A stretch of DNA of 64,000 nucleotides from contig JAEZKY010000213.1 of NCBI GenBank assembly GCA_023435985.1, forward strand, positions 8,899-72,898. Direction: 5' to 3'. Shown in pieces: positions 18,148 through 26,871 of this stretch. Origin of the DNA: Bacillota bacterium. GTDB taxonomy: Bacteria; Bacillota; Clostridia; Clostridiales; Clostridiaceae. Under the pieces are notes generated by a model, which did no database searches, was not told the DNA's origin, and worked only from the letters and a program-made list of their open reading frames with translations. Each line of letters opens with the position of its first letter. The first letter of the stretch is position 1. A program made the position numbers and the translations under genes.

Positions 18148-19995
18148 TTGGAAAATATTAAAACCTTTTTTAAAAAAAAGAATATAGATTTTTTCTTTCC
18201 AGTTGCACTTATATTAACAATTATTCCATTAATAGTTCGCATGACTCCAGTAAAATCTGATCAAGCAACTATTGATTTAGTAGGAAATGCAGCACTTACT
18301 GACTTATTCTCTCAAAATAAAGCTTTCTTTTTAATGATTTTTTCAATTATATTAATTTGCATTAGCATAATATTTTTTAAAAAAATATTTGAAAAAAAAG
18401 ATAAAATCCTTAATGTAATTGTAATTGCAGGAATTATATTTATAATTTTTACATTATTATCTGCAATATTTTCTAGTTACCAGCATGTAGCTTTTTGGGG
18501 GATATATGATAGGGCCGAAGGCTTTATTACAATTGCTTGTTATATAATCTTATTTATATACTCAATTTATGCATTTAAATCTACTAAAGATTTTAAATAT
18601 GTGCTTATTCCAATTTATATTTTAGTTGGTGTAAATGCTTTTTTAGGCTTATTCCAATTTGTTGGACAAGACCTTATTAAATCTAAATTAGGTACTGCTA
18701 TTGTTCTACCTAGTCAATATCAAAATCCAAACGGTGGTTCTTTAAATTTATTATATGAAAAAGGTAAATTATATGGAACTTTATTTCATTATGATTATGT
18801 TGGAAGTTTTGCAGCTATTGTATTACCAATCTTATTTTGCTTAACTCTGTTTGATGATATAGATATAATGCATAACATAAATCTTGGTATCTTTTCATTA
18901 CTTTCCTTATGGCTGCTAATTGGAAGTACTTCTCGTGCTGGAATTATTGGCATTACAGCTTCTACTATATTTGGTGTTATTGTATTTTGGAAATTAGTGA
19001 AAAGAAGATGGAAGCCTATTTTATTGATTTTTATTTCTCTAATGGTCATACTAGTCGGCATTAACTTTACTGCTAAAGGCGCTCTCTTTAGTAGAATTCC
19101 AAGTTTAATAAATGATGCCACTTCCTTATTCAAAAATACTAGTGATTTTGACTACAAAAATTCCACTCCAATTAAAGATATAAAATATACCGACAAAGAC
19201 ACTGAAGTTATATTACAAAATGAAACATTAAAAATTTCTTATGAAAATAATAACTATGTATTTAAAAATTCAAAAGATGAAACTATAAATTATGTTGAGG
19301 GCAATGTTAAGAACAGTAAAGTTTTCACGACAACTGATGACGCTTTTAAAAATATTTCTTTTAGATTTGGTACCTTTTACTCTAATTCGAAGAGAAACGA
19401 TGGACTTATTTTAACCATTAATGACCAGCCAATATTTGCATTCCATTTAAAAGATGACAATAGTATTCATTTAGTAGGCATGAGCAGCAAAAAAGATATA
19501 GATATAGTATTTCCTGATACCATTGGCTTTAATGGTAAAGAAAAACTTGCTTCCTCTAGAGGATATATCTGGTCAAGAACTCTTCCTTTACTTAACAACA
19601 ATTGGATTTTAGGTGGTGGACCTGATACCTTTATTTATAGATTTCCACAAAATGATTTAATCGGTAAATACTATGCTTATGATACACCGAATATCATAGT
19701 TGATAAACCTCACAATTTATATCTGCAAATAGCTGTAAATGAAGGTATTATTGCATTATTAGCCTTTTTAGCCATTATGCTTATTTATATTGTTGATAGC
19801 CTTAAACTTTATGCATTAAAGAAAGATTATAATAATTCAGAAAGATTAGGCGCTTCAATATCTTTAGGTGCAATTGGATATTTATTTGCTGGACTTTTTA
19901 ATGATTCCATAGTCAGTGTTGCTCCAGTATTTTGGATAATCTTAGGTGTGGGTGTTTCTCTTAATTATATGAATAGAAAGAAATCTAACTCTTAA
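18148..19995 (+). CDS. O-antigen ligase / Wzy-type membrane protein, paralog 1
   Basis: A 615-residue polytopic membrane protein of the Wzy_C/WaaL group. About eight or more membrane segments span residues 12-320. A hydrophilic beta-rich stretch (about 335-465) precedes KEKLASSRGYIWSRTLPLL and the conserved DKPHNLYLQIAVNEG, with its His near 520, then three more hydrophobic segments. The Arg and His match the catalytic-loop residues of WaaL-like ligases. I choose the TTG at 18148 by analogy with the paralogs; a GTG at 18139 lies within the ribosome site AGGATGTG. It sits directly after the glycan-initiation genes. It may join the lipid-linked glycan to an acceptor or polymerise it. The acceptor is not known. 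Confidence 0.85.
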   Translation: MENIKTFFKKKNIDFFFPVALILTIIPLIVRMTPVKSDQATIDLVGNAALTDLFSQNKAFFLMIFSIILICISIIFFKKIFEKKDKILNVIVIAGIIFIIFTLLSAIFSSYQHVAFWGIYDRAEGFITIACYIILFIYSIYAFKSTKDFKYVLIPIYILVGVNAFLGLFQFVGQDLIKSKLGTAIVLPSQYQNPNGGSLNLLYEKGKLYGTLFHYDYVGSFAAIVLPILFCLTLFDDIDIMHNINLGIFSLLSLWLLIGSTSRAGIIGITASTIFGVIVFWKLVKRRWKPILLIFISLMVILVGINFTAKGALFSRIPSLINDATSLFKNTSDFDYKNSTPIKDIKYTDKDTEVILQNETLKISYENNNYVFKNSKDETINYVEGNVKNSKVFTTTDDAFKNISFRFGTFYSNSKRNDGLILTINDQPIFAFHLKDDNSIHLVGMSSKKDIDIVFPDTIGFNGKEKLASSRGYIWSRTLPLLNNNWILGGGPDTFIYRFPQNDLIGKYYAYDTPNIIVDKPHNLYLQIAVNEGIIALLAFLAIMLIYIVDSLKLYALKKDYNNSERLGASISLGAIGYLFAGLFNDSIVSVAPVFWIILGVGVSLNYMNRKKSNS

Positions 19996-20002
19996 CACAA
20001 TG

Positions 20003-20032
20003 AATAAAAAATCCTTTATAGGATTTTTTATT
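20003..20032 (+). terminator. Terminator of ligase paralog 1
   Basis: The perfect 12-bp arms AATAAAAAATCC and GGATTTTTTATT (20003-20014, 20021-20032) flank a 6-nt loop, and the distal arm supplies the U-rich tract. Confidence 0.85.
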
Positions 20033-20162
20033 TATTCTGATATAGATATTCATTTAAAATTCAATGTTATTTACTCCAACACTTTATATAATTTTGTAAT
20101 TCAAATAATTTTGTGAATCTTTTCTATATAAGAGTTTTACTGGTGCCAGTGCCTATTATTAA

Positions 20163-20191
20163 TTGCACTAGCTTTGTTGCGGTGTTATAAT
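20163..20191 (+). promoter_or_regulatory. Sigma-A-type promoter of ligase paralog 2
   Basis: TTGCAC (20163-20168) and TATAAT (20186-20191) have a 17-bp spacer. The expected leader is about 50 nt. Its layout is the same as at ligase paralog 1. Confidence 0.8.
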
Positions 20192-20249
20192 ATATTACAT
20201 ATTTATAGATATAAATTATAAAAATAAACTTAAATAGGATGTGTGAATA

Positions 20250-22115
20250 TTGGAAAACATAAAAAAATATTTTAACGAAAAATCAACATATTTTCCCTTA
20301 AAATTTTTAATAGGTAAACCTATTTTTTTTCTTCCTATTTCTATTATACTTACTATAGTTCCTCTAATTGTCCATAGTAAAAGTGTGGATCTAGATATGG
20401 ATACTCAAAATATATACGGTAGATCATCTCAGACGGATCTCTTTTCTCAATATAAAGCTTCTTTTCTGTTATTTTTTTCAATAATATTAATTATTATTGC
20501 TATTATTTCTTTCAAAAAAATATTTAAGAAGAAGGACAAGACTTTTAATCTGATTTTAATCGGAACTGGAGTCTTTTGGATTTTCACCTTATTTTCTGCA
20601 TTATTCTCATCACATAAAAATTATGGTTTCTGGGGTGCTTTTGACAGGGCTGAAGGGCTTATTACAATTACTTGCTATATAGTTTTATTTATATATTCAG
20701 CTTATACCTTTAAATCTACTAAAGATTATAATTCTGTAATTATTCCAATTCTTATTCTTGTAGTAGTTTTATCATTTTTAGGAATATTTCAGTATACTGG
20801 TCATGATTTAATCACTAGTAAATTAGGATTATTTCTTGCTACAGGAAAATTCACAGGAAAAATAGGTTCATTGTATACTGGTGGAAGGCTATATGGGACT
20901 CTATATCATTATGATTATGTTGGTAGTTTTGTTGCCATAGTTCTACCTATTTTATCTGTTCTTGCTATCTATGAAAAAAGAGTAGTTCGTAGGATAGTTT
21001 TATGTATAGGCTCTTTACTTTCTCTATGGCTGCTATTTGGAAGCACATCTCGTGCTGGACTTATTGGCGTTATATTCTCCTTTATTTTGGGTATTATTTT
21101 CTTTGGAAGGTTTTTATTTAAAATATGGAAACCTATTCTAATTGGCGTTATTTTTATAGGTATTTTAACTGCTGGACTTAATGTATTAACAAAAGGGAAG
21201 ACACTCCAAAGAGTTCCTTCTTTAATAACAGATGCCTCCAGCCTATTTACAGATACAAGTGATTCTGATTATAAAAATTATACGTTTATACAGGATATCA
21301 AATATTCTAATGGAAATTCAGAAATTTTTCTTCCAAATGATACAATAAAGATATCTTATGAAAATGGTGATTATATCTTTAAAGATTCCAATGATCAAAT
21401 TATAAATTACGTTAATAATAGTGATACTTTCACAACCACTGATCCAAATTTTAAGGATATATCTTTTACTTCTAAAAAAACAAATAGCAATGGTAAAATA
21501 GCTAATCTTTATTTAAACATAAATAATAAAGATGTTTTCATATTTGGAGTACGTAAAGATAATACTATTCAGCTAATTGATCCGGATACTCAAAACTACA
21601 TAGACTTAGCTTCACCTGAAGTTAGTAAGTTCTTAATAGGAAAGGAAAAGCTTGGTTCTTCTAGAGGATATATTTGGTCCCGCTCAATCCCTTTAATAAA
21701 GAACAATCTTATAATAGGCAGTGGTCCTGACACATTTGTTTATGAATTTCCTCAAAATGATTTATTAGGTAAATATTATGCTTATGGTACTCCTTATATC
21801 CTTGTAGATAAGCCTCATAATCTTTATTTACAAATTGCATTAGATGATGGTTTAATAGCATTAATAGGCTTTTTAGCTGTAATATTAATTTATCTTGTAG
21901 ATTGCTTTAAATTATATGCTTTAAAAAAGCACTATGAACATTCACAATTCTTTGGGATAGGAGCTTGTTTAGGTGTTACAGGATACTTATTCGCTGGATT
22001 CTTTAATGATTCAGTAGTTAGCGTTGCACCAATATTCTGGATTATCCTCGGAGTTGGTATTGCTACTAATTTTATAAATAAAAAATCTCTTGTTAATAAT
22101 TACCTATCAAAATAA
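20250..22115 (+). CDS. O-antigen ligase / Wzy-type membrane protein, paralog 2
   Basis: A 621-residue paralog of the preceding gene with the same plan: membrane segments to about residue 325, an extracytoplasmic insert (about 340-470), then LIGKEKLGSSRGYIWSRSIP, the DKPHNLYLQIALDDG loop and C-terminal membrane segments. The TTG start is forced, because an in-frame TGA lies two codons upstream (20244-20246). The ribosome site is again AGGATGTG. The gene has its own promoter and terminator, so it is a separate transcription unit. It is convergent with the acidic cell-wall-binding protein at 22311-24467. It is closer in sequence to paralog 3 than to paralog 1, for example LIGKEKLGSSRGY. Confidence 0.86.
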   Translation: MENIKKYFNEKSTYFPLKFLIGKPIFFLPISIILTIVPLIVHSKSVDLDMDTQNIYGRSSQTDLFSQYKASFLLFFSIILIIIAIISFKKIFKKKDKTFNLILIGTGVFWIFTLFSALFSSHKNYGFWGAFDRAEGLITITCYIVLFIYSAYTFKSTKDYNSVIIPILILVVVLSFLGIFQYTGHDLITSKLGLFLATGKFTGKIGSLYTGGRLYGTLYHYDYVGSFVAIVLPILSVLAIYEKRVVRRIVLCIGSLLSLWLLFGSTSRAGLIGVIFSFILGIIFFGRFLFKIWKPILIGVIFIGILTAGLNVLTKGKTLQRVPSLITDASSLFTDTSDSDYKNYTFIQDIKYSNGNSEIFLPNDTIKISYENGDYIFKDSNDQIINYVNNSDTFTTTDPNFKDISFTSKKTNSNGKIANLYLNINNKDVFIFGVRKDNTIQLIDPDTQNYIDLASPEVSKFLIGKEKLGSSRGYIWSRSIPLIKNNLIIGSGPDTFVYEFPQNDLLGKYYAYGTPYILVDKPHNLYLQIALDDGLIALIGFLAVILIYLVDCFKLYALKKHYEHSQFFGIGACLGVTGYLFAGFFNDSVVSVAPIFWIILGVGIATNFINKKSLVNNYLSK

Positions 22116-22121
22116 TATCAT

Positions 22122-22170
22122 ATAAAAAATGGACAATACATTAGTTTACCATGTATTGTCCATTTTTTAT
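22122..22170. terminator. Bidirectional terminator between ligase paralog 2 and a cell-wall-binding gene
   Basis: Perfect arms of 20 bp (22122-22141 and 22151-22170) centre on TGGACAATACAT / ATGTATTGTCCA, with A-rich and T-rich outer ends. It can end transcripts from both sides. A closely similar hairpin lies after ligase paralog 3. Confidence 0.9.
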
Positions 22171-22233
22171 ATATTGTTACTGTGCAAAAATTATTTCCGC
22201 ATAATCCCTTTCAACATTCGATTATATGATATG

Positions 22234-22264
22234 CAAAAAAGACGAGGATATGCTATACCTCGTC
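22234..22264 (-). terminator. Terminator of the acidic cell-wall-binding gene (copy A)
   Basis: On the minus strand the GACGAGGTAT stem pairs with ATATCCTCGTC (plus-strand arms 22241-22250 and 22254-22264) and is followed by TTTTTTGC. The same hairpin core follows the paralog at 28606-30645. Confidence 0.85.
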
Positions 22265-22310
22265 CTATTTTTAATTACCGATTACACATAATATATTGTC
22301 AATAATTTAA

Positions 22311-24467
22311 TTATCCAATCCAAGCTCCTGAAGCTCCTAATCTGTATCCATCAACAGTTGTATTGGCTAACATTGCACCTGATGCATTTAAGTAATACCA
22401 AGTACCATTATCATTTATCCAGCCTGTAGCCATAGCTCCTGAGGATTTTAAATAATACCAAGTACCATTATCATTTACCCATCCAGTTGCCATGGCTCCT
22501 GAGGATTTCAAATAATACCAAGTACCATTGTCATTTATCCATCCAGTTTTCATAGCACCTCTAGTACCATCAGAAATTGGGCTGAAATAATACCAAGCAC
22601 CATTTATATATTGCCAGCCGACTACCATAGTTCCGTTTGTATCTAAGTAATACCAAACACCTCCAACATTGGCCCAGTTGTTAACAACCTTATTTCCAGT
22701 TGCATCATAGAAATTCCAACTTCCATCCGCCAATTGATCCCAGCCAACTTTAGCAGGGGTAGTTGGTGCTGCAGGCTCAGTTCCACCTTCGTGAACAGTT
22801 GTATAAATATCTCCGTCATTTTCCCAAGTAATTAAGTTATTTTCATCATAAACACTTATTGAATCTAATGAAGAATCGCAAGTAAACTTTTTAGTCATTT
22901 CCCCATTAACGTATTCGTAGATTTTTCCATCTGTAACTACCCAAGGATTTCCGTCAACATCAAAATCATATGCTTTAAATTCATCACCAGAATCAACGTC
23001 TATATCAACATCGTCATCAGAATCTTTTTCTACGAAATAAATATCAACTTTATCATCCCTATCATAAGCAGCAGCTGAAGTTGTAGTTCCATCTACATAA
23101 GCATTGTCATCTTTGTATCCAGGTAAATTATTATCGCTGTCAAATTTAACTTTATCTTTTTTGAAATTAAGAGTTGTCCCCTTTATACTGTCATTCTCAG
23201 CATCGATAACAACTAAGTTGCCATTAACAGCTGTAAATTTAGCTTTTCCTGTATCTGAATCTATAACATCATCTTGTTTTGCACTTCCTGGAGTTACGCC
23301 TGCATCTACAAATGCATCGTATGCATCACTGGCATCTCCGCAATCAAATTCATTATCACTAGTAGTACCCTTATTACCAATTTCATAAGTTTCTACAGTT
23401 TTTGGAAGATAAGCGTCATCTTTTTGATCCTCTTGAGCTTTAGAAACCTTTTGAACATAAGTACGAACTGTTGTTTTAGAATTATCTATTTCATTTTTAT
23501 ATTCTGTATCTGTATTATATTTTGCTTCATCATAAGTTATATAACCTGCATCTATATAACTTTTAGTTGATACATCATCATCTCCTACTAGCGAATAACC
23601 ACCAGTAACTCTTGAATGGTCTGAAGCATCAGTTATCGCAACTTTTACTAAAGAATAGATATAATCTTTATCTTGAGTTAAGACTACTGGTTGATCTATT
23701 AATGTCGCTAATAATTTACTATCATCATCTACATCATCAAAATCATTACTATAATCATCAATCTTAGTTGTCTTACCCCTTTCAGTACTGTATGCATATA
23801 TATTAGCAGTATAAGACGCATCTATATATTTACCACTTTGATTAGTAAAACCAAATAGATAATTATAAGTTGCTCCTCCTGAGGTAGTCATCTTAACTGT
23901 ATTACTGTCAGCATCCATATTAGGCGCATCATCATCTGAAACTGCATATGAATACCAGACATCACCGAACTTATTTCCAGGCAATGCTCCAGTTACATTA
24001 TCATCACCAGTATAACCATTAAAAATGTCTGCTGTTAAGCCTTCTATATCTTCACCATATCTATCAGTCTTCTTTAATTTAGTCTGCAATTTTGTTGCAG
24101 CACTATCTGCATCATCTTCTGGAGTTATATCATCATCTACTTCTCCATTTGTTAAATCCACAACATACTGATCTGATCCATCATTAGCAAATGCATACTT
24201 GTCCATATATGAGCTATTAAGATCCGCATCGTCAAGGTCATCTAATTCTTTATCTTTGGTTCCATCATTATAATACATGGAATCATCATCGTCATCACTC
24301 TTATACCCTTGGTACACATATTTACCATCCTGAAATGCTATAGCATTTTCAATAGTACCATCTTTAGTTTCTAATCTTGAAGAATCCGCTGCCATAGCTG
24401 GTACTAAAGTCATAATTGAAGTGGCAGCTACTAATAAAGCTGTAATTTTATTTTTTCTTTTAATCAT
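22311..24467 (-). CDS. Secreted acidic cell-wall-binding surface protein, copy A
   Basis: About 718 residues. I take the second Met (ATG at 24467), six bases after GGGAGG; the first ATG at 24473 touches that site. A signal peptide ends near AMA-AD (residue about 26). The body (about 30-585) is very rich in Asp and Tyr, with a DDDDD run near residue 60 and no domain I can name. The C-terminus has about six choline-binding-type repeats (NGTWYYLKSSGAMATGW) ending in GAWIG, which anchor such proteins non-covalently to wall polymers. It shares long identical stretches with the protein at 28606-30645. It could be a major surface or S-layer-like protein; no SLH or LPXTG motif is present. Function is unknown. 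Confidence 0.85.
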   Translation of the reverse strand: MIKRKNKITALLVAATSIMTLVPAMAADSSRLETKDGTIENAIAFQDGKYVYQGYKSDDDDDSMYYNDGTKDKELDDLDDADLNSSYMDKYAFANDGSDQYVVDLTNGEVDDDITPEDDADSAATKLQTKLKKTDRYGEDIEGLTADIFNGYTGDDNVTGALPGNKFGDVWYSYAVSDDDAPNMDADSNTVKMTTSGGATYNYLFGFTNQSGKYIDASYTANIYAYSTERGKTTKIDDYSNDFDDVDDDSKLLATLIDQPVVLTQDKDYIYSLVKVAITDASDHSRVTGGYSLVGDDDVSTKSYIDAGYITYDEAKYNTDTEYKNEIDNSKTTVRTYVQKVSKAQEDQKDDAYLPKTVETYEIGNKGTTSDNEFDCGDASDAYDAFVDAGVTPGSAKQDDVIDSDTGKAKFTAVNGNLVVIDAENDSIKGTTLNFKKDKVKFDSDNNLPGYKDDNAYVDGTTTSAAAYDRDDKVDIYFVEKDSDDDVDIDVDSGDEFKAYDFDVDGNPWVVTDGKIYEYVNGEMTKKFTCDSSLDSISVYDENNLITWENDGDIYTTVHEGGTEPAAPTTPAKVGWDQLADGSWNFYDATGNKVVNNWANVGGVWYYLDTNGTMVVGWQYINGAWYYFSPISDGTRGAMKTGWINDNGTWYYLKSSGAMATGWVNDNGTWYYLKSSGAMATGWINDNGTWYYLNASGAMLANTTVDGYRLGASGAWIG

Positions 24468-24473
24468 AGCCAT

Positions 24474-24729
24474 CCTCCCTTGTTATAATAAAAATTTTTA
24501 AAAATTAAAAGAATAATTTTACATAGTCACTATATTATACAAACATACCAATCTAATTTCGGTACTTTATTACCTTAAATATCATAAACAGGATAATTAC
24601 GGTCAATAGTGATTATTAATCCATTATATCACATAGTTCACTTTTTTAAAAGGTGTAAAATAACTTTTAAAAAGTAAATTCCAAACTCATATTCAAGGTT
24701 TACATAGAACCTTGATAATTATAAAATAA
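24474..24729. other. Divergent intergenic region between copy A and ligase paralog 3
   Basis: This AT-rich region carries the copy A leader and the DNA upstream of the ligase 3 promoter. A small hairpin, AAGGTT-N7-AACCTT, lies near 24693-24712. A TATAAT on the minus strand near 24530 could serve copy A, but its -35 box is poor. No gene is seen. Confidence 0.5.
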
Positions 24730-24758
24730 TTGAAGTAAAATCTATGTAGTGCTATAAT
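24730..24758 (+). promoter_or_regulatory. Sigma-A-type promoter of ligase paralog 3
   Basis: TTGAAG (24730-24735) and TATAAT (24753-24758) have a 17-bp spacer. The expected leader is about 130 nt, roughly 80 nt longer than those of paralogs 1 and 2. Confidence 0.7.
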
Positions 24759-24896
24759 ATCCAATATTGATATATATATTACAATAATAAAATCACATTA
24801 GATATGTCTGCATATTAAGCACATATACAAATGTAAAATGCTGAAAGCTAATTGTTATATATATTAAAAATAAATTTAGTTGGGATGTGTAAAACA

Positions 24897-26723
24897 TTGA
24901 AAAGCTTAAATAATTATTTCAAAGAAAATTTAACAGGAAAGCCCATCTTTCTCATTCCTGTTTCAATAATTCTTACAATAGTTCCTTTAATTGTACATCT
25001 TAAAGTTGTTACTTTAGATGAGGATACTACAAAACTTTATGGGAATTCACTTCAGACTGATCTATTTTCTCAAGAGAAAGCTTCCTATTTGTTATATTTT
25101 TCAGTTTTGTTATTTATTATAGGAATTATTTTTTTTAAGACTATATTTCAAAAAAAGGATAAGATAGTTAATTTAATTCTAATGCTGGTAGGAATATTCT
25201 GGCTCTTTATTTTACTTTCCGCAGTGTTTTCAGAGCATAAATTTTATGCTTTTTGGGGGGCATATGATAGAGCTGAAGGATTAATTACACTCACTTGTTA
25301 TATGATTTTACTTGTATATTCAATTTATACTTTTAGAGATACTAACAATTATGAATATATAGCCATGCCAATTCTTATTCTCATTGTTGTTCTTTCAATT
25401 CTAGGAGCATTCCAATATACCGGACATGATTTAATTAATAGTAAAATTGGCTCATTTTTAGTAACAGGAAAATCAGGTTCAAAATTTGCGTTATCTTTTG
25501 CAAAAGGTAAGCTATATGGAACCTTATATCATTATGATTATGTTGGTAGTTTTGTTGCTATAGTTTTACCTATCTTAGTTACACTATCAATATTTGAAAA
25601 AAAGATTGTTGACAAGATAATTTTAAGTATAGGTTCTTTACTCTCATTATGGCTGCTATTTGGAAGTTCTTCCAGAGCTGGGCTTGTTGGCGTTGCTTTT
25701 TCTTTTATCTTTGCTGTTATTTTATTTGGAAAATCTATGATAAAGAAATGGAAGCCTATACTCGCAGGATTTTTTTCTATAATAATATTAATCATTGGAC
25801 TTAACGCTTTAACCAAAGGATCAATATTCGAAAGAATTCCTTCATTATTATCTGACGCTTCGATTATATTTACAGATACAAGCAATTTAAATTATTCAGA
25901 TTCAACTCCAATTAAAGATATTAAATATGTAAATGGACATTCTGAAGTTTATCTTAAAGATGAAGTGATAAAAATATATTATGAGAATAACAATTTTATA
26001 TTTAAAAATTCTAATGATCAAAATATAAACTATACAGAAAATGCCCGAGTTTTTACAACCAATGATTCAAATTTCAAAAATATTTCCTTTACCTTTTCAA
26101 AGACATCAGGTTCTAGAGCAGGTTTTCTTTATTTAACTCTTAATGGTAAAAATATTTTTTCCTTTGGCTTAGGTCAGGATGGAACTATTCATTTAGTAAA
26201 TCCTAGTAATAATCAAAATATAGATGTAGCTCATCCTGAAGTAACTCAATTTTTGATAGGAAAGGAAAAACTCGGATCATCAAGAGGATATATTTGGTCT
26301 CGTTCAATTCCATTGATAAAAGATCATCTAATATTAGGAAGCGGACCAGATACATTCCCTTTTGACTTTCCTCAGAATGATTACATAGGCAAGTATTATG
26401 CTTATGATACTCCTAATATGTTTGTTGATAAGCCTCATAATCTTTATTTGCAAATTGCTTTGAATTATGGTTTAATTGCCTTAATAGCTTTTTTATCCAT
26501 AATATTTATTTATATTTTTGATTGTATAAAATTATATGCCTTTAAAGATCATTATAATTATCCTCAAGTTTTAGGAATAGCTAATGCTTTAGGAATTATA
26601 GGATATTTATTTGCTGGATTTTTCAATGATTCTGTAATAAGTGTTGCACCAATATTTTGGATAATATTAGGTGTTGGTATTTCTATTAATTTTATTAATA
26701 GAAAATCTCTTACTAACAATTAA
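24897..26723 (+). CDS. O-antigen ligase / Wzy-type membrane protein, paralog 3
   Basis: A 608-residue third member of the ligase set. It keeps the membrane layout, the hydrophilic insert (about residues 325-455), GKEKLGSSRGYIWSRSIPLI, DKPHNLYLQIALNYG and the terminal FAGFFNDSVISVAPIFWII segment shared by all three. The TTG at 24897 aligns with the other two starts and follows GGGATGTG. The frame is open further upstream to 24852, but the paralogs do not support that extension. It is convergent with the cadherin-like gene at 26872-28359. Three complete ligase genes with separate promoters suggest different acceptors, glycans or conditions; this is inference. Confidence 0.86.
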   Translation: MKSLNNYFKENLTGKPIFLIPVSIILTIVPLIVHLKVVTLDEDTTKLYGNSLQTDLFSQEKASYLLYFSVLLFIIGIIFFKTIFQKKDKIVNLILMLVGIFWLFILLSAVFSEHKFYAFWGAYDRAEGLITLTCYMILLVYSIYTFRDTNNYEYIAMPILILIVVLSILGAFQYTGHDLINSKIGSFLVTGKSGSKFALSFAKGKLYGTLYHYDYVGSFVAIVLPILVTLSIFEKKIVDKIILSIGSLLSLWLLFGSSSRAGLVGVAFSFIFAVILFGKSMIKKWKPILAGFFSIIILIIGLNALTKGSIFERIPSLLSDASIIFTDTSNLNYSDSTPIKDIKYVNGHSEVYLKDEVIKIYYENNNFIFKNSNDQNINYTENARVFTTNDSNFKNISFTFSKTSGSRAGFLYLTLNGKNIFSFGLGQDGTIHLVNPSNNQNIDVAHPEVTQFLIGKEKLGSSRGYIWSRSIPLIKDHLILGSGPDTFPFDFPQNDYIGKYYAYDTPNMFVDKPHNLYLQIALNYGLIALIAFLSIIFIYIFDCIKLYAFKDHYNYPQVLGIANALGIIGYLFAGFFNDSVISVAPIFWIILGVGISINFINRKSLTNN

Positions 26724-26743
26724 TTAAACAACTTAATATCTAT

Positions 26744-26786
26744 AAAAATGGACAATACATAACAAAATCATGTATTGTCCATTTTT
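26744..26786. terminator. Bidirectional terminator after ligase paralog 3
   Basis: Perfect 17-bp arms (26744-26760 and 26770-26786) contain the same TGGACAATACAT core as the hairpin at 22122-22170. It lies between convergent genes and has A-rich and T-rich outer ends. Confidence 0.9.
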
Positions 26787-26871
26787 ACATTCTAATTAGA
26801 ATATAGATAATTTTAATATATATTTGTTAACTTAAACATAAAAAGATTCATTCTTCATTTAGATTAATTTC

